A DNA stretch of 64,000 nucleotides from Physcomitrium patens. Taxonomy: Eukaryota > Streptophyta > Bryopsida > Funariales > Funariaceae. The DNA lies in contig NC_037263.1 of the NCBI RefSeq assembly GCF_000002425.4, positions 5,146,959 through 5,210,958 of the forward strand, given 5' to 3'. The notes under the pieces were generated by a model, which made no database searches, was not told the origin of the DNA, and was given only the letters and a program-made list of their open reading frames with translations. The stretch's first letter is position 1; the number at the start of each line of letters is the position of its first letter. This document shows positions 38,606-48,225 of the stretch, piece by piece. The translations under genes and the position numbers were made by a program.

Positions 38606-41464
38606 TACCTATCACAAAACAAGTTGGTTGTACTTAAAGAATACATTGATGAAAATCTAACTAAGAATTTTATACGAAATTCATAATCTTCAAGTAGGAC
38701 TCCTATCTTATTTGTGAAGAAAAAAGATGGATCTTTGTAGATGTGTGTGGACAATCGATGACTCAACAAGATGACGATCAAGAATAGATATCCTCTACTT
38801 TTGATTTCAGGACTTCTTGATGAATTAAATTAAACAAAGATCTATACAAAAATAGATCTAAAAGATGTATATAGTCTAATATGTATTAAAGAAAGAGATA
38901 TATAAAAAATTACGTTTTAAACAAAGTGTGGGCATTTTGAATATGCTTTTTGGACTCATAAATACACCAACTACTTTTTAACATCTAATGAATGATGTCT
39001 TTTTTGAGTTTTTTGATGATTTTTTCATTTTTTATTTGAATAACATCTTAATCTACTCTAAAAACATAGAAGAGCATGAATTCCATGTCTGTCGTGTGTT
39101 ACAAAAACTTAGAGATGTAAGATTATATGCTAAGTTAAAAAATTGTGTATTTAACACTACTTCAGCTGACTTCTTAGGATACATCATTTCCAATGAAGGA
39201 CTAAAGATAGATCTGATGGAGGTCCAAAATATCATGAATTGGAAGATTCTAAGAACAATAAAGGATGTGCAATGATTTTTGGGCTTTACAAATTACTATC
39301 AAATTTTCATCAAGATTTTTTTTCAAATTACAACTCCACTTATACATTTGACTTGTAAAGACAAACTTGAGTGGAATAAAGAAGCCAAAGCATCATTTGA
39401 TGCTTTAAAAAAGGAATTTATTTCAACACCAATCTTATATTGTGTTGACTTTTTTAAGGCATTTTTTATGGAATCAGATGCATTAGACTTTGTCTTAAGT
39501 GCAGTATTATCAAAAATGAGAGCAGATGTCAAACTCCATCTAGTAGCTTTTTATTCCATAAAATTTTCAATAAGCAAGATTAATTATGAGATCCACAATA
39601 AGAACTTCTTGCAATTATAGATTCATTTCAAGAATGATGTTATTATTTAGAAGGTACCTTAAGTCCAATCGTTGTATATATAAATCATAGAAATCTTGAG
39701 TATTTCATGTCATGATGTATTTTGAATTATTACCAAGCTCATTGGAGAATGTCTTTATCAAGATTTGATTTCAATATTATTTTATTGACTTGAAAAATAA
39801 CAAGTTTGGTCAGATGTCCTTTGTAGATATTTTTATCTTACACCAAAAGAAAAAAAATGTATCTTTTAATCAAAAAAGAATATTTTTCTTGAAGTTAGAA
39901 TATTTTCACCTTTGAACAAAAAAATCAATATTAATGATTGATTCAATATTTACCAAGAAAATTCAATCAAATATGTCTTTTGATCGTCTTGTCTATGATA
40001 TGAAGAATGATTTTTTTTAAAATTTGAAGATATTTCTAAGTATGAGTTCAAGAACAACCTACTCTATTTCAAGGAATAATTATACATTCCAAAAGGTGGA
40101 GCACCATTATATGTTTTTTAAACTTGTCATGAATTTCCAATAGCCAGATATTCTGGATACAACAAGACGTTGGAGCTAATATTGAAAGATTTTGGTGGCC
40201 TCAAATGTGGAAGGTAGTCAAAGACTTTGTACAATCATGTGATATTTATTGACATATAAAATTCCTTGCCATAAATCTTATGGACTTTTTTAGCCTTCAC
40301 TTATTCTAAAACAATTGTAGTCTTTTATTTCTATAGATTTTATTACAAATCTTATAGTCTCAAGTTTGTATGATTTTATATTCGTAGTAGTAGATCATTT
40401 TACTAAGATGGCATATTTTGTACCATATATAAAATCTATCACATATGAAAAAATGGCTTAGCTTTTTTTTAATAATATCTATCGCTATCACAAATTATCT
40501 AAAGATATTATATCAGATAGGGAGACTCAATTTATATCAAGATTTTAGACAATCTTTTTCAAGATATTAAATGTAGATATAAAACTCTCTTTGATTTTTT
40601 ATTTACAAATTAATGGATAAATAGAACAAATGAATCAAGTTTTGGAGCAGTTCTTGAGGTGTACCATCAACTATCATCAAGATGATTGGACAATTCTTTT
40701 AATATTGGTAAAATTTGTGTACAATAATTTGGTACTTTCTTCCACTTAACAAACATCTTTTTTTACTAATTATCATCTATGACTTAATACTTTTGACTTT
40801 TCAAAAGTCGATAATCCTGCCACAAAAGATTTGGCAAATAGTTTGATAGAGCTACATATAACAATAAAGGCGCAATTATTGGAAGCTCAAGAATGACAAA
40901 AAAGTAATGCAGATACCTATCACAAGAAACAACCATAATTCAATGTAGGTGACAAGGTATGGCTACTTTGTCACAATATTAAGACTATTCATCCTAGTAA
41001 CAAGTTGAACTATTATAGACTTGGATCTTTTTTTATTAGAAAACAAGTCAATCCCATTGCTTATTAATTATATGTATTGGAGTCTATTAAGTTCTACCTC
41101 ATATTTCACATGTCTCTTCTAAAGCCATATAAGACAGTAAATATCTTAGGAAGAAGACAAATGACACTTCCTCTTATAGAAATAGATAATAATCAAGAAT
41201 TTGAGGTGGAAGAAGTCTTAGATTTAAGGTGGCACCAAAATAGGATAAAATATCTTTTTCATTAGCTTGGATATGATATTAGTGAATGCACATGAAAGCT
41301 ACCAAAGAATCTTACAAATACAGTAAAGAAAGTTGAAGCTTTTCATCGATGATATCTATCAAAAGTAAGATGAAGAATAGAAAATATTTATTATAAAAGA
41401 AATAAGATCAAAGGAAGATAACATTCTATCTTCTATTTTTCTTTATAACTTTTGTATATTTGTA
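38606..41464 (+). pseudogene. Chromovirus relic 5: pol from RT to chromodomain
   Basis: Starts abruptly in RT (SLSQ-then-YIDENL homologue near 38610-38660), so gag and protease are absent. RT palm at 38988-39275 has FYLNNILIYSKNIEEHEF, where YLDD has become YLNN. RNase H at 39279-39620 has ESDALDFVLSAVLS. Integrase lies at 40080-40770 and a decayed chromodomain at 41180-41370 (EFEVEEVLDLRWHQNR). Many stops. Confidence 0.8.
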
Positions 41465-41781
41465 ATGCTAAAGAGATGAAGAACCAATAAGCACCAGATT
41501 TAACTCAAGAACTTTCATTTGTAGACTCACTAGATAAGACATTACAATTGTCACAACCTTCAAGATGAAAATATTAAAATAAAGATCCTCAAGAATAACT
41601 TGTCATTCTTCAAATAGATGGTAAGATACAATATGTTTGATATCACGACCTTAGAAGAGATTCTCAATATTTGGTGATTTTATTAGAGGTATGAATAATT
41701 CTTAACAGTGTTATAAATGTTTTATTTGAAGGAAGTTATGAAGGCATCAACATCGAACAAATAATAGATTGGTCTTCTTAT
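41465..41781 (+). pseudogene. Downstream conserved ORF of relic 5
   Basis: Second copy of the post-chromodomain ORF: DLTQELSFVDSLDKTLQLSQ, then ILQIDGKIQYV, YHDLRRDSQYLVILLEV and VLFEGSYEGINIEQIIDWSS. Changes from relic 3 often keep the amino acid. The young chromovirus is inserted at the end of this segment. Confidence 0.6.
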
Positions 41782-42104
41782 TGTCACGGACATACATATA
41801 ATTACCTATATGAATAGATAAAAGTATGTAAAAGTAGGTTAATTATGTAATATCTTCTAGAGAAGCTTCTTAGAAGCTTCATAGACGCTGCTTTGACTTT
41901 ATAGGAGTCTATAGTTGACTTTTAGGTTAGAAACTTGGTCAACAAGTTAGCCATGTGCCACGCATGTTGGAAGCTTAAAGAACAAGCTAACTACGTGGTC
42001 CATCCATTGGAAAACTTGCCTTGCAAGCAAAGGCATGTAGCCTAGAAAGTCAACATATATTGGAGGTCTTATAGAACATCGCCACGTGGCTTCTAGTTAG
42101 ATAG

Positions 42105-42136
42105 TATATATAGAGGCAAGAGTGAAGCCCTCTTCA
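42105..42136 (+). promoter_or_regulatory. TATA box and predicted transcription start
   Basis: TATATATA at 42105-42112, followed 31 bases after its first base by a CA step (42135-42136). A TATA-to-start distance near 32 and a pyrimidine-A start are the plant norm, so A42136 is the best predicted 5' end of the element RNA. This is not measured. Confidence 0.55.
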
Positions 42137-42142
42137 CTCTTG
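42117..42142 (+). promoter_or_regulatory. Perfect 11-bp palindrome next to the TATA box
   Basis: Arms CAAGAGTGAAG (42117-42127) and CTTCACTCTTG (42132-42142) flank the 4-base spacer CCCT. The same feature is kept in almost every decayed LTR of the family, including the minus copy at 4542-5060, although flanking sequence has drifted. It could be a dimeric protein-binding site in DNA or, if transcribed, a 5' hairpin. Confidence 0.75.
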
Positions 42143-42314
42143 TCAACTCCTTTCTTGCTTCTAGTCTAGTTTCAAGGGTCTCTAGTTTTCTTGTATTTTG
42201 GCAATAGCCATTCCAGTTTCTTTCTTAATATACATATTTCTATTTTTTCCTATTTCTTTTTGAGAAAAGTCTCACTTACTCTTTAGCTTTCATCGAGTTC
42301 TTGTCCCTGACAGA

Positions 42315-42325
42315 TTGACAAGAGT
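42315..42325 (+). other. Proposed self-primer binding site
   Basis: TTGACAAGAGT starts two bases after the 5' LTR, the usual primer-site position, but lacks the TGG complementary to a tRNA CCA end. It is the exact reverse complement of ACTCTTGTCAA at 42136-42146, the predicted first 11 bases of the RNA. Tf1 of fission yeast primes reverse transcription from the first 11 bases of its own RNA in this way. Confidence 0.7.
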
Positions 42326-42524
42326 ACACTTACAATATTAGAGCTTTGTCTTTTCTTGATTAAGAGTGGATTACCCCTTTTTCTTGATAAGACATAAGCG
42401 CATTAGAAGTTGCGGATTACCCTCTTTTAAACTGATATTGTTCTTAGTATTTTCTTTGTTATCAATTCCTCTCTTCTATTTGTTTTGAGCGTTGTTAGAC
42501 ATCTTCTCTTTTCTAAGTGCTACT

Positions 42525-43532
42525 ATGACAGAGCTTGTTGAAATGAAGAGTGCAATGGCACAGATGCAAGAACAATTGAGGGAGTTAATGCTTGCGATGC
42601 ATCAACTCAATTTACCACCACAAGGAGCAAAAAGAATGGTAGGAAGTGAAGATATAGAGATGATTGGGGCTGCTTCAACATCTGCACCAAACCATGTCCC
42701 TTCTCCCAGAATGGAACACCCTTCGAGTGTTAGAGAACCGAGAGTTGCCTTGCCCGAGAAGTTTGATGGTACCAGATCCAAGTTTCGAGGATTCATCAAT
42801 CAGGTCCAACTAGTGATTGAACTTCAACCCCAGAGCTATCCAACTCCAGGGTCACAAGTAAGATTCATTGATACACTTCTTTCAGGTTCAGCATTGTCAT
42901 GGTTTTCATCTTTTCTTGAATGACGAGATCCAATATTGGATAATCTGGAGGCTTTTTTGGCGGAGTTTCGATCCATGTTTGGAGAACATGATGCAATTCA
43001 TGTTGCAACCAACAAGATCCGTATTTTGCGACAAGGCAATCGATCAGTAACATTATATGCTTCGCAATTTCGACAACTTGCAACTGATATCAAGTGGGAT
43101 GATGCCGCACTTGTGAGTCAATTTCTCTACGGATTACAATATGAGGTAAAGAAATTGATGCTTAATTTACCTGATCCTCAAACATTGAGTCAAGCAATTG
43201 ACTTTGCTGTGAAGTACGACAATCGACTTTTTGAATTTCGATCCGAGAGTCGCACAAGTGGGCCTCAACGTTACTACAATTCAATGGCAACACCGACGTC
43301 TCCTCAACACATACCTTTGGAAGTAGAGGATATGCAAATTGATGAGGTACGTTTCAAACCTCTTACTGAGCAAGAAAAGTCTCGTCGTCGACAAGAAGGA
43401 TTGTGCTTATATTGTGGAGAACCTAAGCACACTGCTCAACATTGTCCAAAGAAGCAACGTAACTACAAAATGAGGAGTACGGCTGTCAAAGAAGACAGTA
43501 TGTCGGAAAACGAGTACGTCCAGCTACAATAG
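42525..43532 (+). CDS. Gag of the young chromovirus, with one in-frame TGA
   Basis: Structural protein that packages element RNA. The start is ATG 42525 (MTELVEMKSAMAQMQEQL), the site kept in relic 2; an upstream ATG at 42492 is in the same frame. The capsid region follows (PEKFDGTRSKFRGF, LLSGSALSWFSSFLE), then TGA at 42921-42923, and the frame continues without shift from 42924 (RDPILDNLEAFLAEF, SQFLYGLQYEVKKLML) to TAG at 43530-43532. A CCHC knuckle CLYCGEPKHTAQHC lies near 43410-43450. The full frame would be 335 codons with the TGA read through. The stop could be a nonsense mutation (TGG to TGA) or a leaky UGA-C. Confidence is for gag identity. Confidence 0.85.
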
Positions 43533-43537
43533 GGACC

Positions 43538-46500
43538 GTGCGGCTGGAATCTTGTACAACTTCTAATAAAGGTCCTATCCTCTCCTCAAAACCATCTCCT
43601 TGTTTTATAATAGATGTGCGTTTAAGACCTAATAATTACAAAGCCTCTGCCTTGGTAGATTCAGGAGCCTCATCTTGTTTTTTAGATGAAGAATTTGCTA
43701 GATGTCATAGAATATCATTAATACAAAAAACTAAACCTGTACACGTAGAAGTCATAGATGGTCGTCCGTTGTCTTCTGGAGATGTAACTCACGAAACACT
43801 TCTTGTAGATGTAGTAATAAATGGTCATAGTAGTTGCGTAATTTTTAATATAATTAGATCTCCCTCTAATCCAGTAATTTTAGGCTTATCATGGTTAGAA
43901 AAGTATAATCCTCGAATAGATTGGATTTCTCGTAAACTTGATTTTCCTCAGAGCATTTGTAACAGTTCTATTAACCAAGTAAAAAACCATGAGTCTAGTA
44001 TAGTAAAATTCACACCTATAGGTGCAAAAGCATTTATACACGCAGCAAAAGAAGGATCAACTTTTGCTATTTATGCTGCACCTATTTCTGAAAGCGTAAA
44101 GACTTCAAGTGGCATTCCAAGTCAATATCAGGATTATCAAGACGTTTTTGAGAAAAAGAATGCAGATATTCTTCCTGAGCATCGCCCATACGATTGTTCA
44201 ATCGATCTCAAGGAAGGAACTCAGCCACCATTTGGACCAATTTACAGTTTATCGCAAGATGAGTTGGCTGAACTCAAGACATATATTGACGAGAATTTAG
44301 CGAAGAATTTCATACGCCATTCAAAATCTCCAGCAGGAGCTCCAATTTTATTCGTAAAGAAAAAAGATGGATCTTTACGAATGTGTGTTGACTATCGAGG
44401 ACTCAACAAGATCACAATCAAGAACAGGTATCCATTACCTTTGATATCAGGACTCCTTGACCAGTTAAATCAAGCTAAGATCTATACAAAAATAGATCTA
44501 AGAGGAGCATATAATCTAGTACGGATCAAAGAAGGAGATGAATGGAAGACTGCGTTTCGAACCAGGTACGGGCATTTTGAATATAATGTCATGCCTTTTG
44601 GACTCACGAATGCACCAGCTACTTTTCAACATCTCATGAATGATGTATTTTGTGAATTCTTAGACAATTTTGTCGTCTGCTACCTAGACGATATCCTGAT
44701 TTATTCTAAGAATGTTGAAGAACATGAAATACATGTTCGTCAAGTATTACAAAAACTCAGAGATGCAGGATTGTACGCCAAGATGGAAAAGTGTGTATTT
44801 CACACTACTCAAGTTGACTTTTTAGGATACATCATTTCAAATGATGGTCTTATGATGGATTCTAAGAAAGTCCAAACAATCATGGATTGGAAGATTCCAA
44901 AGACTGTAAGAGATGTCCAATGTTTCTTGGGATTTGCCAATTACTATCGGATCTTCATCAAAGACTTCTCACGAGTTGCAGCTCCACTTACACGCTTGAC
45001 TAGTAAAGATAAATTCCAATGGAATCAAGAAGCGGAAGCAGCATTTGAAGCCTTGAAGACATCGTTTGTCTCTGCACCAGTCTTATATCGTGTTGACTTT
45101 TCCAAGGCATTTTTTATAGAAACAAACGCATCGGATTTTGCCTTGGGTGCAGTTCTATCACAAATGGGAACAGATGACAAACTCCATCCGATAGCTTTTC
45201 ATTCAAGAAAATTCTCAGCAGCCGAGATCAATTATGAGATCCACGATAAAGAACTTCTTGCAATCGTGGATTCTTTTCAAGAATGGCGTCATTATCTAGA
45301 AGGTGCTTCTAGTCAAGTCATTGTGTATACAGATCACAAGAACCTCGAGTATTTCATGTCAACACGCGTGTTGAATCGTCGTCAAGCTCGTTGGAGTATG
45401 TCTTTGTCAAGATTCGACTTCATTATCACTTATCGGCCAGGAAAACAACAAGGTTTGTCCGATGCCCTGTCTAGACGTTCTTATTTTGTACCAAAAGAAG
45501 GAGATGCAGCTTTTGAGCAACAAAGAACGGTCCTCTTGAAACCGGAGCAATTTCATCTCCGAGCAGTGAAATCAACATTGACTGTTGATTCAACTTTTCT
45601 CAAGCAAATCCAGTCCAGTATGTCCTCAGACCCTCTTGTTCATGATATCGAGAATAATTCTTCCAAGTCTCATGATTCTTCTAAGTTCGAGTTCAAGAAT
45701 AATCTATTATATTTTGAAGGACGCCTATATGTTCCAGAAGGAAAAGCACGTTTGCGTGTTCTTCAAGCACGTCATGACTTTCCAGCAGCAGGGCACTTTG
45801 GATATAATAAGACTTTGGAACTCATATCAAGAGATTTTTGGTGGCCACAAATGTGGAAGTCAGTCAAAGACTTTGTACAATCATGTGATATTTGTTCAAG
45901 ATCAAAAATTCCTCGACATCCACCTTACGGACTTCTTCAGCCATTACCTATACTAGAACAACCATGGTCTTCTGTTTCTATGGATTTCATCACAGATCTT
46001 CCAAACTCAAGATCTTATGATTCTATATTTGTGATAGTAGATCGTTTCACCAAGATGGCACATTTTATGCCATGTACAAAATCTATCACAGGTGAAGAAA
46101 CAGCTAAGCTTTTCATTGATAATATCTATCGCTATCATGGATTGCCTAAAGATATCATATCGGATAGGGGAACTCAATTTGTGTCGAGATTTTGGAGGAC
46201 TCTTTTCAAGATTTTAAAAGTGGACATAAAGCTATCTTCAGCTTTCCATCCTCAAACTGATGGACAAACAGAGCGCGTAAACCAAGTCTTGGAACAGTAT
46301 TTAAGGTGTACCATCAACTACCAACAAGATGATTGGACAAACCTTCTGCCATTGGCAGAGTTTGCTTATAATAATACGGTACATTCCTCCACGCAACAAA
46401 CACCTTTCTTTGCCAATTATGGCTATCATCCACGACTTGATACTTTTGATTTTTCAAAAGTTGATAATCCTGCAGCAGAAGATATGGCAAATCGGTTGTT

Positions 46501-47026
46501 AGAGTTACATGCAATAATGAAGGCGCAGTTGAAGAAAGCTCAAGAACGACAAAAGATAAATGCAGATGTATATCGTAAAGAGCAACCACAACTCAACGTG
46601 GGTGATAAGGTATGGCTACTTCGTCGCAATATCAAGACCACTCGACCTTGTGACAAATTGGACTATCGTAGGCTTGGCCCTTTTTCTGTTTCTGAACAGA
46701 TCAACCCAGTTGCATATCGGTTACATCTACCGGAGTCAATGAAGATCCATCCTGTATTCCACGTGTCTCTTCTTGAACCATATAAGACAGTGGATATACA
46801 AGGAAGAAGACAAATGCCACCGCCTCCTATAGAAGTAGATAATAATGAAGAATTTGAGGTGGAAGAGATATTAGACTCAAGGCGGCGCCGAAATAAGCTG
46901 GAATATCTTGTTCATTGGTGCGGATATGATATTAGTGAGCGCACATGGGAGCCATCCAGGAATCTAGCAAATGCATCAGCTAAAGTCAAAGTTTTTCATC
47001 AACGACATCCATCAAAACCAAGATGA
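43538..47026 (+). CDS. Pol of the young chromovirus: PR-RT-RH-IN-chromodomain
   Basis: 1162 codons without a stop. Rough residues: protease ALVDSGASSCF at 39-49; RT with [20 protein letters not shown] and active site YLDD at 382-385; RNase H, whose first catalytic Asp is Asn at 530 (ETNASDF); integrase zinc finger starting near 745 (H-H-C-C, ending CDICSRSK), core SMDFITDLP near 815, SDRGTQFVSRFW and HPQTDGQTERVNQ with the DDE residues present; GPY/F-like RRLGPFSV near 1045; chromodomain about 1104-1152 with EFEVEEILDSRR, YLVHWCGYD and RTWEPS. It lies in the -1 frame relative to gag. Its first codon is GTG at 43538, five bases after the gag stop; two relics have ATG there. The chromodomain presumably steers integration to marked chromatin. 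Confidence 0.95.
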   Translation: MRLESCTTSNKGPILSSKPSPCFIIDVRLRPNNYKASALVDSGASSCFLDEEFARCHRISLIQKTKPVHVEVIDGRPLSSGDVTHETLLVDVVINGHSSCVIFNIIRSPSNPVILGLSWLEKYNPRIDWISRKLDFPQSICNSSINQVKNHESSIVKFTPIGAKAFIHAAKEGSTFAIYAAPISESVKTSSGIPSQYQDYQDVFEKKNADILPEHRPYDCSIDLKEGTQPPFGPIYSLSQDELAELKTYIDENLAKNFIRHSKSPAGAPILFVKKKDGSLRMCVDYRGLNKITIKNRYPLPLISGLLDQLNQAKIYTKIDLRGAYNLVRIKEGDEWKTAFRTRYGHFEYNVMPFGLTNAPATFQHLMNDVFCEFLDNFVVCYLDDILIYSKNVEEHEIHVRQVLQKLRDAGLYAKMEKCVFHTTQVDFLGYIISNDGLMMDSKKVQTIMDWKIPKTVRDVQCFLGFANYYRIFIKDFSRVAAPLTRLTSKDKFQWNQEAEAAFEALKTSFVSAPVLYRVDFSKAFFIETNASDFALGAVLSQMGTDDKLHPIAFHSRKFSAAEINYEIHDKELLAIVDSFQEWRHYLEGASSQVIVYTDHKNLEYFMSTRVLNRRQARWSMSLSRFDFIITYRPGKQQGLSDALSRRSYFVPKEGDAAFEQQRTVLLKPEQFHLRAVKSTLTVDSTFLKQIQSSMSSDPLVHDIENNSSKSHDSSKFEFKNNLLYFEGRLYVPEGKARLRVLQARHDFPAAGHFGYNKTLELISRDFWWPQMWKSVKDFVQSCDICSRSKIPRHPPYGLLQPLPILEQPWSSVSMDFITDLPNSRSYDSIFVIVDRFTKMAHFMPCTKSITGEETAKLFIDNIYRYHGLPKDIISDRGTQFVSRFWRTLFKILKVDIKLSSAFHPQTDGQTERVNQVLEQYLRCTINYQQDDWTNLLPLAEFAYNNTVHSSTQQTPFFANYGYHPRLDTFDFSKVDNPAAEDMANRLLELHAIMKAQLKKAQERQKINADVYRKEQPQLNVGDKVWLLRRNIKTTRPCDKLDYRRLGPFSVSEQINPVAYRLHLPESMKIHPVFHVSLLEPYKTVDIQGRRQMPPPPIEVDNNEEFEVEEILDSRRRRNKLEYLVHWCGYDISERTWEPSRNLANASAKVKVFHQRHPSKPR

Positions 47027-47251
47027 AAACCTCTCTTATAAAAGAGACAAGATTGAGGAAGTTATGAAGGCCTCAACAGTGATCAAATAACAGGGTGGTC
47101 TTCTCGCCCTGGAATGGGACACTATCGATGGCTAAGAGGACCCATCAACTATCTTCGAAGAGAACAAAGATCAGAGTATGTAGCAAATACAATTCGCCGC
47201 ATATTAGATTTTCTCAATATATAATCACCGCTCCTCGTGGAACTCGTCCCT

Positions 47252-47262
47252 AGAAGGGGGGG
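47252..47262 (+). other. Polypurine tract of the young chromovirus
   Basis: AGAAGGGGGGG lies three bases before the 3' LTR, the normal site for plus-strand priming. Confidence 0.8.
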
Positions 47263-47265
47263 TAA

Positions 47266-47795
47266 TGTCACGGACATACATATAATTACCTATATGAATA
47301 GATAAAAGTATGTAAAAGTAGGTTAATTGTGTAATATCTTCTAGAGAAGCTTCTTAGAAGCTTCATAGACGCTGCTTTGACTTTATAGGAGTCTATAGTT
47401 GACTTTTAGGTTAGAAACTTGGTCAACAAGTTAGCCATGTGCCACGCATGTTGGAAGCTTAAAGAACAAGCTAACTACGTGGTCCATCCTTAGAAAACTT
47501 GCCTTGCAAGCAAAGGCATGTGGCCTAGAAAGTCAACATATATTGGAGGTCTTATAGAACATCGCCACGTGGCTTCTAGTTAGATAGTATATATAGAGGC
47601 AAGAGTGAAGCCCTCTTCACTCTTGTCAACTCCTTTCTTGCTTCTAGTCTAGTTTCAAGGGTCTCTAGTTTTCTTGTATTTTGGCAATAGCCATTCCAGT
47701 TTCTTTCTTAATATACATATTTCTATTTTGTCCTATTTCTTTTTGAGAAAAGTCTCACTTACTCTTTAGCTTTCATCGAGTTCTTGTCCCTGACA
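47266..47795 (+). repeat. 3' LTR of the young chromovirus
   Basis: 530 bp, partner of 41782-42312. The few differences include A/G at the TTAATTRTGTAAT position and a one-base length difference near 47489. Confidence 0.96.
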
Positions 47796-47813
47796 CTTAT
47801 CCTACTATGGAAC

Positions 47814-48225
47814 TGTTAAAGTACAAGTATAATAAGTTATCTTATAAGAGGATATTAACTTAGCTAAGTTGGTAGTGATCAAAGGTTTGACTCTTAGTAT
47901 ATGGTAAAGGCATCCAATGGATATAGGACGAAGTCATGGATTAAGAATCAAAGTCAAAAGGATAAAGTATTAACAAGGGAATATCCAAAGACTAAGTATG
48001 AATCATTAGTATGTGTCATAGGATACCTTCGAGGCTCGTGAAATGCCAAAAGGATCCTAAGGCCACGTGTGTAAAAGTCAAAGAGTAGAAGTTGTCTTTT
48101 AGAGCAGCAACCACTACCTATAAATAATGGGTATTGGAAGTGAGAGACATTTTATTCCATACTCTCTTTGTATGCAATCTTACTGATGTTAAGTGTTGTG
48201 TCTTCAAAGTACTTGTTTTTCAATA
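47814..48225 (+). repeat. 5' LTR of the copia element
   Basis: 412 bp, TGTTAAAGT...TTTTTCAATA. It contains CTATAAATAATGG (48118-48130), a likely TATA region. The end is set where the two LTRs stop matching and the target duplication begins; it reads TA, not the usual CA. Confidence 0.88.

Larger units (their letters stand above)
41782..42312 (+). repeat. 5' LTR of the young chromovirus
   Basis: 531 bp with TG...CA ends. It holds the TATA box and palindrome annotated separately and a CCACGTGGC G-box-like word at 42082-42090. Nearly identical to 47266-47795. Confidence 0.96.
41782..47795 (+). mobile_element. Young, nearly intact chromovirus (Ty3, chromodomain)
   Basis: A 6,014-bp element with LTRs 41782-42312 and 47266-47795 (531 and 530 bp, TGTCACGG...CCTGACA) that differ at about five places, near 1%. 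The target duplication CTTAT is at 41777-41781 and 47796-47800. It encodes gag and a 1162-codon pol with protease, RT, RNase H, integrase, GPY/F-like segment and chromodomain. RT carries EGDEWKTAFRTRYGHFEY, in which the EWKTAF form is typical of fungal and vertebrate Tf1/sushi/Tcn1-like chromoviruses, not of the common seed-plant lineages. That classification is inference. A gag stop, a GTG in place of the pol ATG and an RNase H active-site change suggest this copy would need help to move. Confidence 0.95.

Noticed and set aside
43440..43540. A -1 frameshift between gag and pol of the young chromovirus
   Set aside because: The frame relation fits -1, but no X-XXY-YYZ slippery heptamer was found in the overlap (the best candidate near GGAAAAC does not allow P-site slippage). 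The conserved stop-N5-ATG of relics fits reinitiation better.
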